A DNA stretch of 64,000 bases from Clostridiales bacterium. GTDB lineage: Bacteria; Bacillota; Clostridia; Christensenellales; Borkfalkiaceae. The stretch covers positions 113,541 to 177,540 of the forward strand of contig SVHW01000002.1 of the NCBI GenBank assembly GCA_015055655.1. Direction: 5' to 3'. Every line of letters begins with the position of its first letter. Position 1 is the stretch's first letter. The notes under the pieces are model-generated. The model worked only from the letters and a program-made list of their open reading frames with translations. It had not been told where the DNA came from and did not search any database. The position numbers and the translations under genes were made by a program. Positions 29,797-39,625 of the stretch are shown piece after piece.

Positions 29797-30832
29797 CCTC
29801 TTTTAAGGTCACGGTGAAACGGCTGCCTTTGCCTACTTCGCTTTGTACGGAAATTTCTCCGCCAAGCGTGTCAATTACCTTTTTGACGAGGGCCAATCCC
29901 AACCCGTTGCCTTCCGTGGCGTGCGACGTATCGCCTTGATAGAATTTTTCAAAGATGCGTTTTCCCGTTTCTGGAGAAATGCCGCAGCCGTCGTCTTGAA
30001 CGCAAACGCTGACGTTTGCGCCTGCTTTGCTTACCGTTAAGCGTACGTTTCCGCCAACGTTGGTGAATTTGACGGCGTTGGAGAATAAATTATTCCAAAC
30101 CATTTCCAACAGCTCGGGGGAAGAATATACGGACACTTCTTGTAAAGCGCAATCCAGCGTGACGTTCTTTCTTTCCATTGCCGTTTCAAACCCGACGGCG
30201 ATTTCCGCCAGCTGTTCGTCCAAACGGAAAACTCGCTTTTCGGGGAGTAGCCCCGCATTTTCCAATTTATTCAATTTTAATATATTGCTAATGAGCGCGT
30301 TTAATTTTTCCGTCGCAACGAGCAACGTTTGCAGATACGTTTTCTTCGTTTCTTCGTCCAAAGCGACGTTTTGCAAAGCTTGCGCGTAATTTCGTATGAC
30401 GGAAAGCGGGGTTTTTAATTCGTGCGAGAGATTGGCGACGAAATTGGTTTTCAACGTTTCCGTCTGTCCCAATTCTTTGGCGAGAGCGTTGACGTTTTCC
30501 ATAATCGAATCGTACGGGTCGTGCTTATCGTACGGGCGCAAAGGACGCAGACGTACGTTGAAATCGCCGTGCGCAATTTTTTCCGTCGCTTCTAAAATTT
30601 GTTCGACGGGCCTATCAATCATCACCCTTCTGCGGATGACGTCTGCTATGGCAAACAAAAGGGATAAAAACAGCACGACGAGCAGCATTACGATGGCAAT
30701 CGTCCTTCTGTCCCCGTTGGATTTTTTATCGACTACCACGTAAATACAAATCGCCACCGTAACGGCAATGGCTACCGTACAAAAAAAGATGAGCGCGCCT
30801 ACGAAAGAAATCCTTGCGTTGCGGCGTTTCAT
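29780..30832 (-). CDS. Sensor histidine kinase (HAMP + HisKA)
   Basis: NLSHELKTPLSVIRNYAQAL, NLFSNAVKFT, DDGCGISPETGKRIFEKFYQGD, GNGLGLALVKKV. Confidence 0.9.
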   Translation of the reverse strand: MKRRNARISFVGALIFFCTVAIAVTVAICIYVVVDKKSNGDRRTIAIVMLLVVLFLSLLFAIADVIRRRVMIDRPVEQILEATEKIAHGDFNVRLRPLRPYDKHDPYDSIMENVNALAKELGQTETLKTNFVANLSHELKTPLSVIRNYAQALQNVALDEETKKTYLQTLLVATEKLNALISNILKLNKLENAGLLPEKRVFRLDEQLAEIAVGFETAMERKNVTLDCALQEVSVYSSPELLEMVWNNLFSNAVKFTNVGGNVRLTVSKAGANVSVCVQDDGCGISPETGKRIFEKFYQGDTSHATEGNGLGLALVKKVIDTLGGEISVQSEVGKGSRFTVTLKEVVYEP

Positions 30833-31500
30833 TGTAACACCGCCTTATAACCAAGCCCGTGTACGGTAACGATTTCAAAACCGTTACACGCCGCCGTTTT
30901 TTCTCGTATTTTTGCCATATATACGTCTACCGTGCGCGAAGTGGCGGAAGAATCGTAATCCCAAAATTCCGCCATCAGCGCCGAACGGGTAAACGTCTTT
31001 TTGGGATAGGATAATAATTTGAATAATAAATCGAATTCCCTCGTCGTCAAGGGCAATTCATTGCCGTCGACGTAGGCGCAACGCTCTTCTGCGTTCATTA
31101 CGAAATTGCCGATTTCCAGCTTGTTCTCCGCGTGAATTTTCGCACGGCGCAACAACGCGTTCACCTTTAACGTCAATTCGTCCAAATCAAACGGTTTGAC
31201 GACGTAATCGTCGATGCCGAGTTTATAACCGAGCATTTTGGAGGGTTTGTCGTCGCGCGCGCTAATAAATAGAATAGGCACGCTTTCGTTTTGCGCGCGT
31301 ACCGCTTCCGCCAAAGCAAATCCGTCCATATTTGGCATCATAATATCGCTAATCAATAATGAAAACGTTCCGTTTTCAAACGCTTGCAAAGCTTGCGCGC
31401 CGTCAAAACACGCCGTCGTTTCGTATCCGCAACCGCGAAGATACGCGCAAATTAAATCGTTTAACGCTTTATCGTCTTCTGCAACAAGAATTTTAACCAT
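30829..31500 (-). CDS. OmpR-family response regulator
   Basis: ILVAEDDKAL, LLISDIMMPNMDG, winged helix EFDLLFKLLSYPKKTFTRSALMAEFWDYDSSATSRTVDVYMAKIREK. Confidence 0.9.
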   Translation of the reverse strand: MVKILVAEDDKALNDLICAYLRGCGYETTACFDGAQALQAFENGTFSLLISDIMMPNMDGFALAEAVRAQNESVPILFISARDDKPSKMLGYKLGIDDYVVKPFDLDELTLKVNALLRRAKIHAENKLEIGNFVMNAEERCAYVDGNELPLTTREFDLLFKLLSYPKKTFTRSALMAEFWDYDSSATSRTVDVYMAKIREKTAACNGFEIVTVHGLGYKAVLQ

Positions 31501-31882
31501 AGCTTTCTCCTTGTCCTTCTATTATAACATATTATAACGATTTCGTCATTAAAAAGTTTCGAAAATGTTAAAATTTTGTAAAAATTATATTTTTTTTAGC
31601 ATTTCTTTAAAAAAAACAATCAATGTTGTCCGTTCGATTCTCGATAACGAAAAAAAAGAAAAAAAGGCAAATTTTTCCAAAAACAGGCATACTTCTGTCA
31701 TATTTAACGTGATAAAATACACACAAAAGCGAACAAATGTTCGTGTTTATATCAAAAAAGCGAAAGGGTTGTCTTGCAAAAAACAGCTTTCGTGGCATAA
31801 TGCGTTTGCCTGCGAGGGAAGCAGGAAATCGATTGAAAAAAGGGAAAAAAGAATACGGTTTTTCGTAAGGGGGTGGTTTATT

Positions 31883-32389
31883 TTGAAGAAATACGTAAAG
31901 GTGGTGTTGTACGCTTACCCAACGTTAAAATTGATGGGTGAAGAATATCAAATACATATTTCAAACAAAGCGTTGCTTTCCTACAAAAGCCAAAAGCCGA
32001 CGGAAGAGTTGGTGGAATATATCGCGAAAGAGATTATCTGCAAACAGCGTTTAGATTGGCTGAAAAAGCTGTTGGAGAAATTGATGGACAAGCTAAGCGA
32101 AACGGAAAGAGCGTTGTTACAGCTCCGTTATTTTTCCCCGACGAAAAGTCGTAAACGCTGTGAAGAGAAAGGCGGAATTTTTGCGGAGATTGCCTCTTGG
32201 ACGGATAGCACGTATTATCGAAAGCAAAACGCGTTGGGAGAGAAAATGGAAAGGATGTTGGAAGGTGTAGGGTTCAGCGAAGAAATCTTTGAAAAGGATT
32301 TTGCTTTTATCGACGTGTTTCGCTGCGTGGTGCGGTTTATGGAACGGGGCGGGGAAGATTCGTTGCGAAAAAGGGAACGGAAATCATAA
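31883..32389 (+). CDS. Sigma-70 region-4-like helical protein, phage-type regulator-like
   Basis: TTG start after AAGGGGGTGG; LSETERALLQLRYFSPTKSRKRCEEKGGIFAEIASWTDSTYYRKQNAL resembles sigma-like HTH proteins of phages. Weak assignment. Confidence 0.45.
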   Translation: MKKYVKVVLYAYPTLKLMGEEYQIHISNKALLSYKSQKPTEELVEYIAKEIICKQRLDWLKKLLEKLMDKLSETERALLQLRYFSPTKSRKRCEEKGGIFAEIASWTDSTYYRKQNALGEKMERMLEGVGFSEEIFEKDFAFIDVFRCVVRFMERGGEDSLRKRERKS

Positions 32390-32396
32390 GATAGCG

Positions 32397-33122
32397 TCAA
32401 TCTTTTTCCTCGATATCGTACACGTTTTTTTTAGAGGTTTTTAACACGAGCGCGGCAAGGATAGGGACGAGTAGGCAGAGGGTAACGAGAATTGCAATTT
32501 GCGCCGCGCTCATACCCTCGCCTTTCGTGCCGTCGTCTTGTTCCACCGACGCGGCGGCGTCTTCTTCCAATTTGGCAAGATAATCCGCGTATTCGGTATT
32601 TTCTTGATAATACAGGCCGTCAGGTTTGGGGATATAGCCAAACGATTCGCCGCGTAAAACGTAGCAATAGGATTTCGAGCCGATTTTGTAATCTCCGTAA
32701 TAGGCGCAGGTAACGACGATTTGGTCTAGGAAAGCGTCGTCGTTAGAAAAGCTGCCGTCGATGGTATAACGCACTTCGAAAAGATGTCGAAGGTACGGTT
32801 CGTTAGGGACGAAATCCACGAAAGTAAGTTCTTCCTTTTTGGCGTAACCGGTCAATTTTTTGGTGTATTCACCGTCGTATAGATACTCTACGCGGCAATA
32901 TTCGCCTTCGACGGAAAGGATTTTGACGAAATACGTTTGCGGCAGCAAAAACAAACCGCTGTTTTCGTTTTTCGTGGCGTAGAAAAAGGCGTTGTCTTGG
33001 CAAACGCAAGCGTAAACGTCCCCGTCGGCGGAGGCGGTGCGCAAACGCAACGGCTTAGGGGATAAGAATAAGAGCAATACATATAAAAAGAGCGCGCAAA
33101 AGGCGAAAATACGTTTTTTCAT
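32397..33122 (-). CDS. Secreted membrane-anchored protein, unknown function
   Basis: Start ATG 33122; signal peptide MKKRIFAFCALFLYVLLLF; C-terminal TM IAILVTLCLLVPILAALVL. Confidence 0.6.
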   Translation of the reverse strand: MKKRIFAFCALFLYVLLLFLSPKPLRLRTASADGDVYACVCQDNAFFYATKNENSGLFLLPQTYFVKILSVEGEYCRVEYLYDGEYTKKLTGYAKKEELTFVDFVPNEPYLRHLFEVRYTIDGSFSNDDAFLDQIVVTCAYYGDYKIGSKSYCYVLRGESFGYIPKPDGLYYQENTEYADYLAKLEEDAAASVEQDDGTKGEGMSAAQIAILVTLCLLVPILAALVLKTSKKNVYDIEEKD

Positions 33123-33177
33123 AAATATTATTATACTCGCGCTTGTGGGTGCGATTTTAGACAAAAGCGAGGGAGTT

Positions 33178-34620
33178 ATGGGAAATCTTGTAGAAAAGTT
33201 ATATAAAATACGCGCCATTGAGGCAGAGCAAAAACGGCGGAAGGAAAGCGACAAATTGGCGCGTTATAATACGGGGGAAATCGTACACGAAAAACAGGTG
33301 CTTTTCCATAAATGTCCAAAGCGTAACCGTTGGGTTTTTGGGGGAAACCGTTCGGGAAAAACGGAGTGCGGCGCGGTGGAAACGGTGTATATGGCAAGGG
33401 GCACGCACCCTTATCGAAAAAACAGGAAAGACGTACACGGCTGGGTGGTGTCCCTTTCGCAACAGGTGCAAAGGGACGTGGCGCAAAAGAAAATTTTATC
33501 CTATTTGCGAAAGGATTGGATAGAAGAAATCGTGATGCTAAGCGGCAGAAAGGACGCGCCGGAAAGCGGCGTTATCGATTTTATCCGTGTGAAAAACGCG
33601 CTTGGCGGTACGTCGGTTATCGGGTTTAAAAGTTGCGACCAAGGCAGGGAAAAATTTCAGGGAACCTCGCTGGATTTCGTATGGTTTGACGAAGAGCCGC
33701 CGGAGGATATTTACGTGGAGTGCCGTATGCGTGTGCTGGATAAAAAAGGGGATATTTTCGGCACGATGACGCCGTTGAAAGGCTTGACCTTCGTATATAA
33801 CGAAATTTATCTCAACCGTTCGAACAACCCCGAGATTTGGTACGAGTTTATTGATTGGAGTGATAACCCGTATTTGGACGAGGATGAGGTGGCGACATTG
33901 GAAGGGTGCATGGACGAGCGCGCTTTGCAATCGAGAAAGTTCGGTCGTTTCGGCGCGAGCGAAGGGTTGGTGTATCCTGAATTCGAAGAGAGCGTACACG
34001 TTATCGAACCGTTTGCGATTCCGCCCGAGTGGCAAGATACTATTTCTATCGACCCAGGGTTAAACAATCCGCTTTCCGCGCATTGGTACGCCGTGGATTT
34101 TGACGACAACGTGTACGTGATATACGAACATTACGAGGCGGGACGGGATATCGATTACCACGCGGACGCCATCAAGAAGGTTTGCGAGAAATTGGCGTGG
34201 AAAAGGGATAGGCAAGGAAGGGTGTGCGCGTTGATAGACAGCGCGGCAAAACAGCGCACGCTGTCGGGCAGGCAAAGCGTAGCGGAACTGTTTTACGAAA
34301 GAGGTATTTTGGTGAACCCCGACGTGGAAAAGGATTTGTTTTCAGGGATAGCAAGGGTAAAGAGTTATCTCAACCAAAAAAACGGGTTGCCCAATATCTA
34401 TATTTTCAAAAACTGCGTGCATTTGATTGCGGAAATAAAGGGGTATTATTGGGGGAGTGGCGATACGCCGAAAAAGGTGGACGACCATAGTTTGGACGAA
34501 ATGCGGTATTATTTAATGAGCAGACCGAAAAAGACGCCGCTGCGGACGGAAAAAACGGCGATTCAACGGGATAAAGAAACGATGATTAGAAGGCTGAAAG
34601 GTGGCCGTTTTGGGGGATAG
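33178..34620 (+). CDS. Phage terminase large subunit
   Basis: Start ATG 33178; WVFGGNRSGKTECGAVET Walker A, LDFVWFDEEPPEDIY Walker B, nuclease motifs SIDPGLNNP, ALIDSAAKQRT, VDDHSLDEMRYYL. Confidence 0.88.
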   Translation: MGNLVEKLYKIRAIEAEQKRRKESDKLARYNTGEIVHEKQVLFHKCPKRNRWVFGGNRSGKTECGAVETVYMARGTHPYRKNRKDVHGWVVSLSQQVQRDVAQKKILSYLRKDWIEEIVMLSGRKDAPESGVIDFIRVKNALGGTSVIGFKSCDQGREKFQGTSLDFVWFDEEPPEDIYVECRMRVLDKKGDIFGTMTPLKGLTFVYNEIYLNRSNNPEIWYEFIDWSDNPYLDEDEVATLEGCMDERALQSRKFGRFGASEGLVYPEFEESVHVIEPFAIPPEWQDTISIDPGLNNPLSAHWYAVDFDDNVYVIYEHYEAGRDIDYHADAIKKVCEKLAWKRDRQGRVCALIDSAAKQRTLSGRQSVAELFYERGILVNPDVEKDLFSGIARVKSYLNQKNGLPNIYIFKNCVHLIAEIKGYYWGSGDTPKKVDDHSLDEMRYYLMSRPKKTPLRTEKTAIQRDKETMIRRLKGGRFGG

Positions 34621-35032
34621 AAATAAGGCGATGGAAGACAAGGAAAAAATTGAAAAAGCGCTGTTGAAAGTGGCGCTTGGATACCAAGTTGCCGAAGTCA
34701 CGGAAGAGTACGCGGAAATAGACGGGGAATTGAAGTTGACGAAGCGCAAACGGACCAAAAAGGATATTCCGCCCGATTTGAAGGCAGTACAACTGCTCTT
34801 GGCGGAAAACGGGGGCGATTACGCCGTGATGAGCGACGAGGAATTGGAAAGTGAAAAATGCAGGCTGCTTGCCGAATTGCAAAGGACGGAAAGGGAAACG
34901 TTGAAAAAAGAAAGCGGAGGGCAGGTATGCGTTGAAGGGGCGATGACGGCGGAGAAAAAGGAGCGAAAGCCACGTTCGAAGCCGAGAAAGCGAATTTATA
35001 GAAATGAAAAAGAGGGGGAGAAAACAAAATGA
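34601..35032 (+). CDS. Terminase small-subunit-like protein
   Basis: GTG start overlapping terL end; ALLKVALGYQVAEVTEEYAEIDGELKLTKRKRTKKDIPPDLKAVQLLL resembles TerS family patterns; basic C-terminus. Confidence 0.5.
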   Translation: MAVLGDRNKAMEDKEKIEKALLKVALGYQVAEVTEEYAEIDGELKLTKRKRTKKDIPPDLKAVQLLLAENGGDYAVMSDEELESEKCRLLAELQRTERETLKKESGGQVCVEGAMTAEKKERKPRSKPRKRIYRNEKEGEKTK

Positions 35033-36924
35033 CGAAAGACGACGAAAAAAGATTGCAAAAGGAAAGGGAAGAGGCAAAAGAACGCGAACGGGTGAAAAAA
35101 GCGAAAGAAATTCTCGAAGATTTCACCGCGCGTCGCGAGGCAAGGCGTAACGTGGAAAGCGGTTGGATATTAAATATGAATTTCTTTGCGGGAAATCAAT
35201 ATTGCGACGTTTCGCCGTTTGGGGGCGTCGTGGCGGAAGATAAGCAATTTTATTGGCAATCGCGCAGGGTGTTTAATCATATTGCGCCGATGGTCGATTC
35301 GCGTATCGCGAAGTTGGAAAAGTTACGTCCCGTATTAAGCGTACGCGCTTTTTCCGACGAGGAGGGGGATATCAAAGCGGCGAAACTCGCCACGGGCGTA
35401 TTGCAGTACGCGCAGGACAGAATCGGGTTTGCGGAAACGGTGTCAAGGTGTACCGTTTGGTCGGAAACGTGCGGCAGCGGTTTTTATAAAATTGCGTGGG
35501 ACGAGCAAGGCGGCAGACAGGTGGCGGTGGACGAAGCGGGAAATCCCGTTTACGAGGGGGAAGTCACCGTTACTACGGTGTCCCCGTTTGAAATGTATCC
35601 CGATAGATTGGACGTGGAAGGCATTGAGGAGTTGGAGAGTTTAATACACGCGCAAGCGGTATCCGCCGATTACGTTTTCGAGCGTTTTGGTGTGGCGGTA
35701 AAAGAGCAAGATTTGGACGGGCAAACGGCGTGTTATAGCGAACCGTCTGCGGGAAAGTTACCTTTACAAACGGTTGGCGTCGTTGCTTCGCCTACGAGAA
35801 AGGGCGTGCTTTTAATCGAGCGTTACACCCGTCCGTGCGAGGCGTTTCCCGCAGGTAGATTGGAAATCGTGGCTGGAAATACGCTTGTTTACGAGGGGGA
35901 TTTGCCCTATTGCAACGGGGATAGAGGGGAAAGGACGTTTCCTTTTGTAAAACAAGACTGTCTGCGTTTGCCTGCGGCGTTTTTCGGCAGCAGCGTGATT
36001 GATAGACTTATCCCCGTGCAAAGGGCGTATAACGCCGTGCGCAACCGCAAACACGAGTTTTTAAATCGTTCCGCAATGGGGGTACTTACCGTAGAAGACG
36101 GCTCGGTGGACACGGACGAGCTGACGGAAGAGGGATTATTGCCCGGGAAAGTACTTGTTTATAGACAGGGTGGAAAAGCGCCTGCTATGCTCGATTGCGG
36201 TAGCGTACCTGCTGAATTTGCGGCGGAAGAAGAGTGGTTGGAAAAGGAATTTTCGTTGATTAGCGGCGTTAGCGATTTATCGCAAAATTCTACGCCGACG
36301 CGGGTTACCAGCGCGACGGGTTTACAATTATTGCTGGCGCAAGACGAAACGCGTTTATCGGCCACGCTCGGCAGCCTCGAACGCGCTATTAAAGGGGTAG
36401 GTAAACAGATTTTGCGTTTGTATAAGCAGTTTGCCGGTTCGGCACGGTTGATGACGCTTGCCGGAGAAAATAAAAAGACGCAAGTACATTATTTTAACGC
36501 GGCAGACCTGGACGTAAGCGATTTGCAATTTGATTGTCAAGACGGCGTTACGCCCGAGGAAAAAAAGAGCACGATTTTGCGTTTGTACGAGGCGGGCTTG
36601 CTCACCGACGAGGACGGCAAAATGTCTACGGAAAACAAAAACCGCGTTTTGGAAGCGTTCGGGTTTGGTTCGCTGGAAAACGCGAGGGATATTTCCGCGC
36701 TGCATATTGCTAAGGCAGGCGAAGAAAATCTATTGATGAAAAAAGAAGAAATTTTGCCCGACGATTACGACGAGCATTCGTTGCATATCACCGAGCATAC
36801 CAGATTTTTGCTTTCTTCCGAATTTAAGAAGTGTCAAGACAAAGAAGGGTTAAAGCGTCGTTACGTGGCGCATATTGCAGCGCATAAAGCCGCGGCGAAG
36901 AAACAGGCTCTTGAAGAAAAGTAA
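35029..36924 (+). CDS. Phage portal protein (P22-like)
   Basis: 631 aa; FFAGNQYCDVSPF...RRVFNHIAPMVDSRIAKLEKLRPVLSV, VSPFEMYPDRLDVEGIEEL, LQLLLAQDETRLSATLGSLERAIKGVGKQILRLYKQFA. Confidence 0.8.
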   Translation: MTKDDEKRLQKEREEAKERERVKKAKEILEDFTARREARRNVESGWILNMNFFAGNQYCDVSPFGGVVAEDKQFYWQSRRVFNHIAPMVDSRIAKLEKLRPVLSVRAFSDEEGDIKAAKLATGVLQYAQDRIGFAETVSRCTVWSETCGSGFYKIAWDEQGGRQVAVDEAGNPVYEGEVTVTTVSPFEMYPDRLDVEGIEELESLIHAQAVSADYVFERFGVAVKEQDLDGQTACYSEPSAGKLPLQTVGVVASPTRKGVLLIERYTRPCEAFPAGRLEIVAGNTLVYEGDLPYCNGDRGERTFPFVKQDCLRLPAAFFGSSVIDRLIPVQRAYNAVRNRKHEFLNRSAMGVLTVEDGSVDTDELTEEGLLPGKVLVYRQGGKAPAMLDCGSVPAEFAAEEEWLEKEFSLISGVSDLSQNSTPTRVTSATGLQLLLAQDETRLSATLGSLERAIKGVGKQILRLYKQFAGSARLMTLAGENKKTQVHYFNAADLDVSDLQFDCQDGVTPEEKKSTILRLYEAGLLTDEDGKMSTENKNRVLEAFGFGSLENARDISALHIAKAGEENLLMKKEEILPDDYDEHSLHITEHTRFLLSSEFKKCQDKEGLKRRYVAHIAAHKAAAKKQALEEK

Positions 36925-36966
36925 AGGGCAGGTATCGATTGAAAAAAATAGAAAGGAGAGAATAGG

Positions 36967-37743
36967 ATGATAGAAAAGGATAACGGTTGCGTGGAAAATA
37001 CCCAAGCGGAGGCAATCGCAACGGCGATTACGGGAGTGGAGAGAAAAGAAGGCTGCCCGACGGAAGCTTCGACGGCGATTGGGAAATTTAAGGACGTGGA
37101 CGCCCTTTTAAAAGCGTACGACTGTTTGCAGGCAGAATTTACGCGGCGCAGTCAAAGACTAAAACAACTCGAAAAAGAAACGGAGAATTCTGGCGAGAAG
37201 AGCGCATCGGCGGAGGCGGTGGAAAAGCTGCGAAAAAACGCCGAACGGACGAAATTGAAAAAGACGGCTTTTAACGGTTTCGTTGCGGAATTAGAGCAGG
37301 CGAACGTATGCGACTGTGCTAAGCGCGTAAACGACGCCGAACCCGTGGAAAAGGTGACGAAGAATAAGGAACAGCCCACGCAAGGCGAACGGGAAAACGT
37401 TGTGGAAGCTTCGTCGACGGGCGCAGAGGAGGTCTGCGCGGCTGAGGATACGGCTAAGGAAAGCGAGGGGGGAAAGGCGTCGGCTTTAGAAGAAACGTCC
37501 GTTGCGGCACGCTGCGAAAAGCAACCGCCTTCGTCGGACGAGCTGTATCGTTTGGCAAACGAAAACGAAGAGGTGCGTTTGAAGATTATCGGGGAGTATT
37601 TACAATCGGTAGGGAAATCGGGCGCACCTTTGGCGAGGGGCGGCAGCGGCGTGCTTTCCGCGCCGCCTATCAAAGCCAAAACGCTGCGAGAAGCAGGGGA
37701 AATGGCTTTGCGTTGGTTTCAGCGTGAGGGCGTAGAAGCGTAA
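36967..37743 (+). CDS. Scaffold-like protein
   Basis: Acidic, low-complexity, helical protein between portal and capsid; position-based assignment. Confidence 0.55.
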   Translation: MIEKDNGCVENTQAEAIATAITGVERKEGCPTEASTAIGKFKDVDALLKAYDCLQAEFTRRSQRLKQLEKETENSGEKSASAEAVEKLRKNAERTKLKKTAFNGFVAELEQANVCDCAKRVNDAEPVEKVTKNKEQPTQGERENVVEASSTGAEEVCAAEDTAKESEGGKASALEETSVAARCEKQPPSSDELYRLANENEEVRLKIIGEYLQSVGKSGAPLARGGSGVLSAPPIKAKTLREAGEMALRWFQREGVEA

Positions 37744-37786
37744 ACGCATAGGTCGAATTAAAAAATAAAAATAGGAGTAAAAAATT

Positions 37787-38953
37787 ATGGTAACGATGGA
37801 AACGGCGAATAACGCATTAAAAACTTTTTATTTGGACGCGGTGACGGAGGCATTGGATAAAAAGGCAAATCCTTTGCTTGCGCAAATTGAGCAAACGACG
37901 TCGGACGTGGTAGGTAAAGACGTTAAAAAATTGGTAAAACTTGGAATGAACGGCGGCATTAGCGCGGGGAGTGAAACGGGTGAATTGCCTGCATCTTCTT
38001 CGGAAACGCGAGTGACGTTTACGTCCACGTTAAAAAATCTTTACGGTACGATTCAAATTTCCGATAAGGCAATTCGCGCGTCGGCGAACAACGAAGGCGC
38101 GTTTGTGAATTTGCTCAACGACGAAATGCAAGGCTTAATCAAAAGCGCAAGATTTAATTTTGGCAGAATGCTCTTTGGCGACGGCACGGGGAAAATAGGT
38201 CTTATCTCCAACGCTTCGGGCAACGTGGCGACGCTTATTGACGGAACGGGCCTTCTTGAAGGCTTATACGTAGACTTTTTCTCGTTTGACGGGACGACGG
38301 CGCTCGGCCGCAATTTTAAGATTGTCAGCATCGACCGTGAAGCGAATACGATGACCGTGTCTGGGATGAAACAACTTTCCGATGTGGTAACGGGCCCTGC
38401 GGCGGTGTATTTGCACGATTCGCGTGGGTACGAAATCACCGGCTTGAAAGCGATTTTCGAATCGCCGATTTTGTACGGCGTAGATACGACGGCAAATCCT
38501 ATGTTGAAGCCTTATAACGCCATTGACGTGGGTGAAATCAGCGAAAATATTATTCAAACGGCTATCGATAGAATTGAAGAAAATTCCGGCAGCAGGGTTA
38601 ACTTTATCGTATGTTCTTGGGGTGTAAAACGCGCGCTTGCGGAGTATTTCCGTGAACAAGGCGTTTCGCTTCCTTCCCTTTCGTTTGAAGGCGGTTTCAA
38701 CGGACTTAGCTTTAACGGTATCCCCGTCGTTGCGGATAGATTCTGCCCGAAGGGCGTGATGTATTTATTGAATACGGAAGATTTTAAGTTGCATCAGCTT
38801 TGCGATTGGAAGTGGTTGGAAGGCGAAGACGGCAAAGTGTTAAAACAAGTGCCCGGTAAGCCTGTTTATACGGCTACTTTGGTTAAATACGCCGAATTGA
38901 TGTGCGAACGTCCTTCCGGACAAGGTATGATTTCGGGTATCACCGAGGCGTAA
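37787..38953 (+). CDS. Phage major capsid protein (HK97-fold likely)
   Basis: ALKTFYLDAVTEALDKKANPLLAQIEQT...SETRVTFTSTLKNLYGTIQISDKAIRAS...NFGRMLFGDGTG typical of phage coat proteins; cassette position. Confidence 0.78.
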   Translation: MVTMETANNALKTFYLDAVTEALDKKANPLLAQIEQTTSDVVGKDVKKLVKLGMNGGISAGSETGELPASSSETRVTFTSTLKNLYGTIQISDKAIRASANNEGAFVNLLNDEMQGLIKSARFNFGRMLFGDGTGKIGLISNASGNVATLIDGTGLLEGLYVDFFSFDGTTALGRNFKIVSIDREANTMTVSGMKQLSDVVTGPAAVYLHDSRGYEITGLKAIFESPILYGVDTTANPMLKPYNAIDVGEISENIIQTAIDRIEENSGSRVNFIVCSWGVKRALAEYFREQGVSLPSLSFEGGFNGLSFNGIPVVADRFCPKGVMYLLNTEDFKLHQLCDWKWLEGEDGKVLKQVPGKPVYTATLVKYAELMCERPSGQGMISGITEA

Positions 38954-39058
38954 TTTGGCGTAGTACAATTCTTTTATAAAGAATTGTCAAAGGGAACGGC
39001 GCTCGCGTCGGCGTGGGAACCGCGCGTCGCGGGCGCTGCATTTTTTGAAAAGGAGGAA

Positions 39059-39625
39059 ATGGCATTGAAGACGATTACGGTGAAAGAAGTGTTGCTGATT
39101 GCGGCGGCGGAATTGGGATTGTACGATACCGTGCGTTCGTATATAGAAGAACAAAACGAAACGGGGAAGGAGGAAACGGAAGCCCTGCTTCGCTGTTTTA
39201 ATCTTGTGGAAAACGAGGTGGCGCTTGATTATTTGCCTCTTTATGCGGAAGAAGTGGTGGAAACGGATACGGGCAGCGTATATTATTCGCAGCTTTCTCG
39301 CTCTGCCGTGCGCGTGGTTAAAGTGACGGACGAGTGGGATAACGACGCTCCGTTTAGGCTCTTTCCGGAATATATTAAAACGCAGGGTGGAAGGTTAAAA
39401 ATCCGTTACGCCTACGCGCCGGAGAAAAAGGGAATTGCCGACGAGAGCGATTATCTTACGCAGGTTTCCCCACGTTTATTTGCGTACGGCGTTGCGGCGG
39501 AATACTGCTTGGCGTTGGGAATTTTTGAGGACGCGGCGGTATGGGATAAAAAATACAAGGACGCGATTACGGCTACGTATCGGGCAAAACCCGTCCGCGT
39601 AATACAATCGAGGCGGTGGGTGTAA
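39059..39625 (+). CDS. Head-tail adaptor (P22 gp4-like)
   Basis: ATG 39059 after AAAGGAGG; helical adaptor-like protein, position after capsid. Confidence 0.5.
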   Translation: MALKTITVKEVLLIAAAELGLYDTVRSYIEEQNETGKEETEALLRCFNLVENEVALDYLPLYAEEVVETDTGSVYYSQLSRSAVRVVKVTDEWDNDAPFRLFPEYIKTQGGRLKIRYAYAPEKKGIADESDYLTQVSPRLFAYGVAAEYCLALGIFEDAAVWDKKYKDAITATYRAKPVRVIQSRRWV

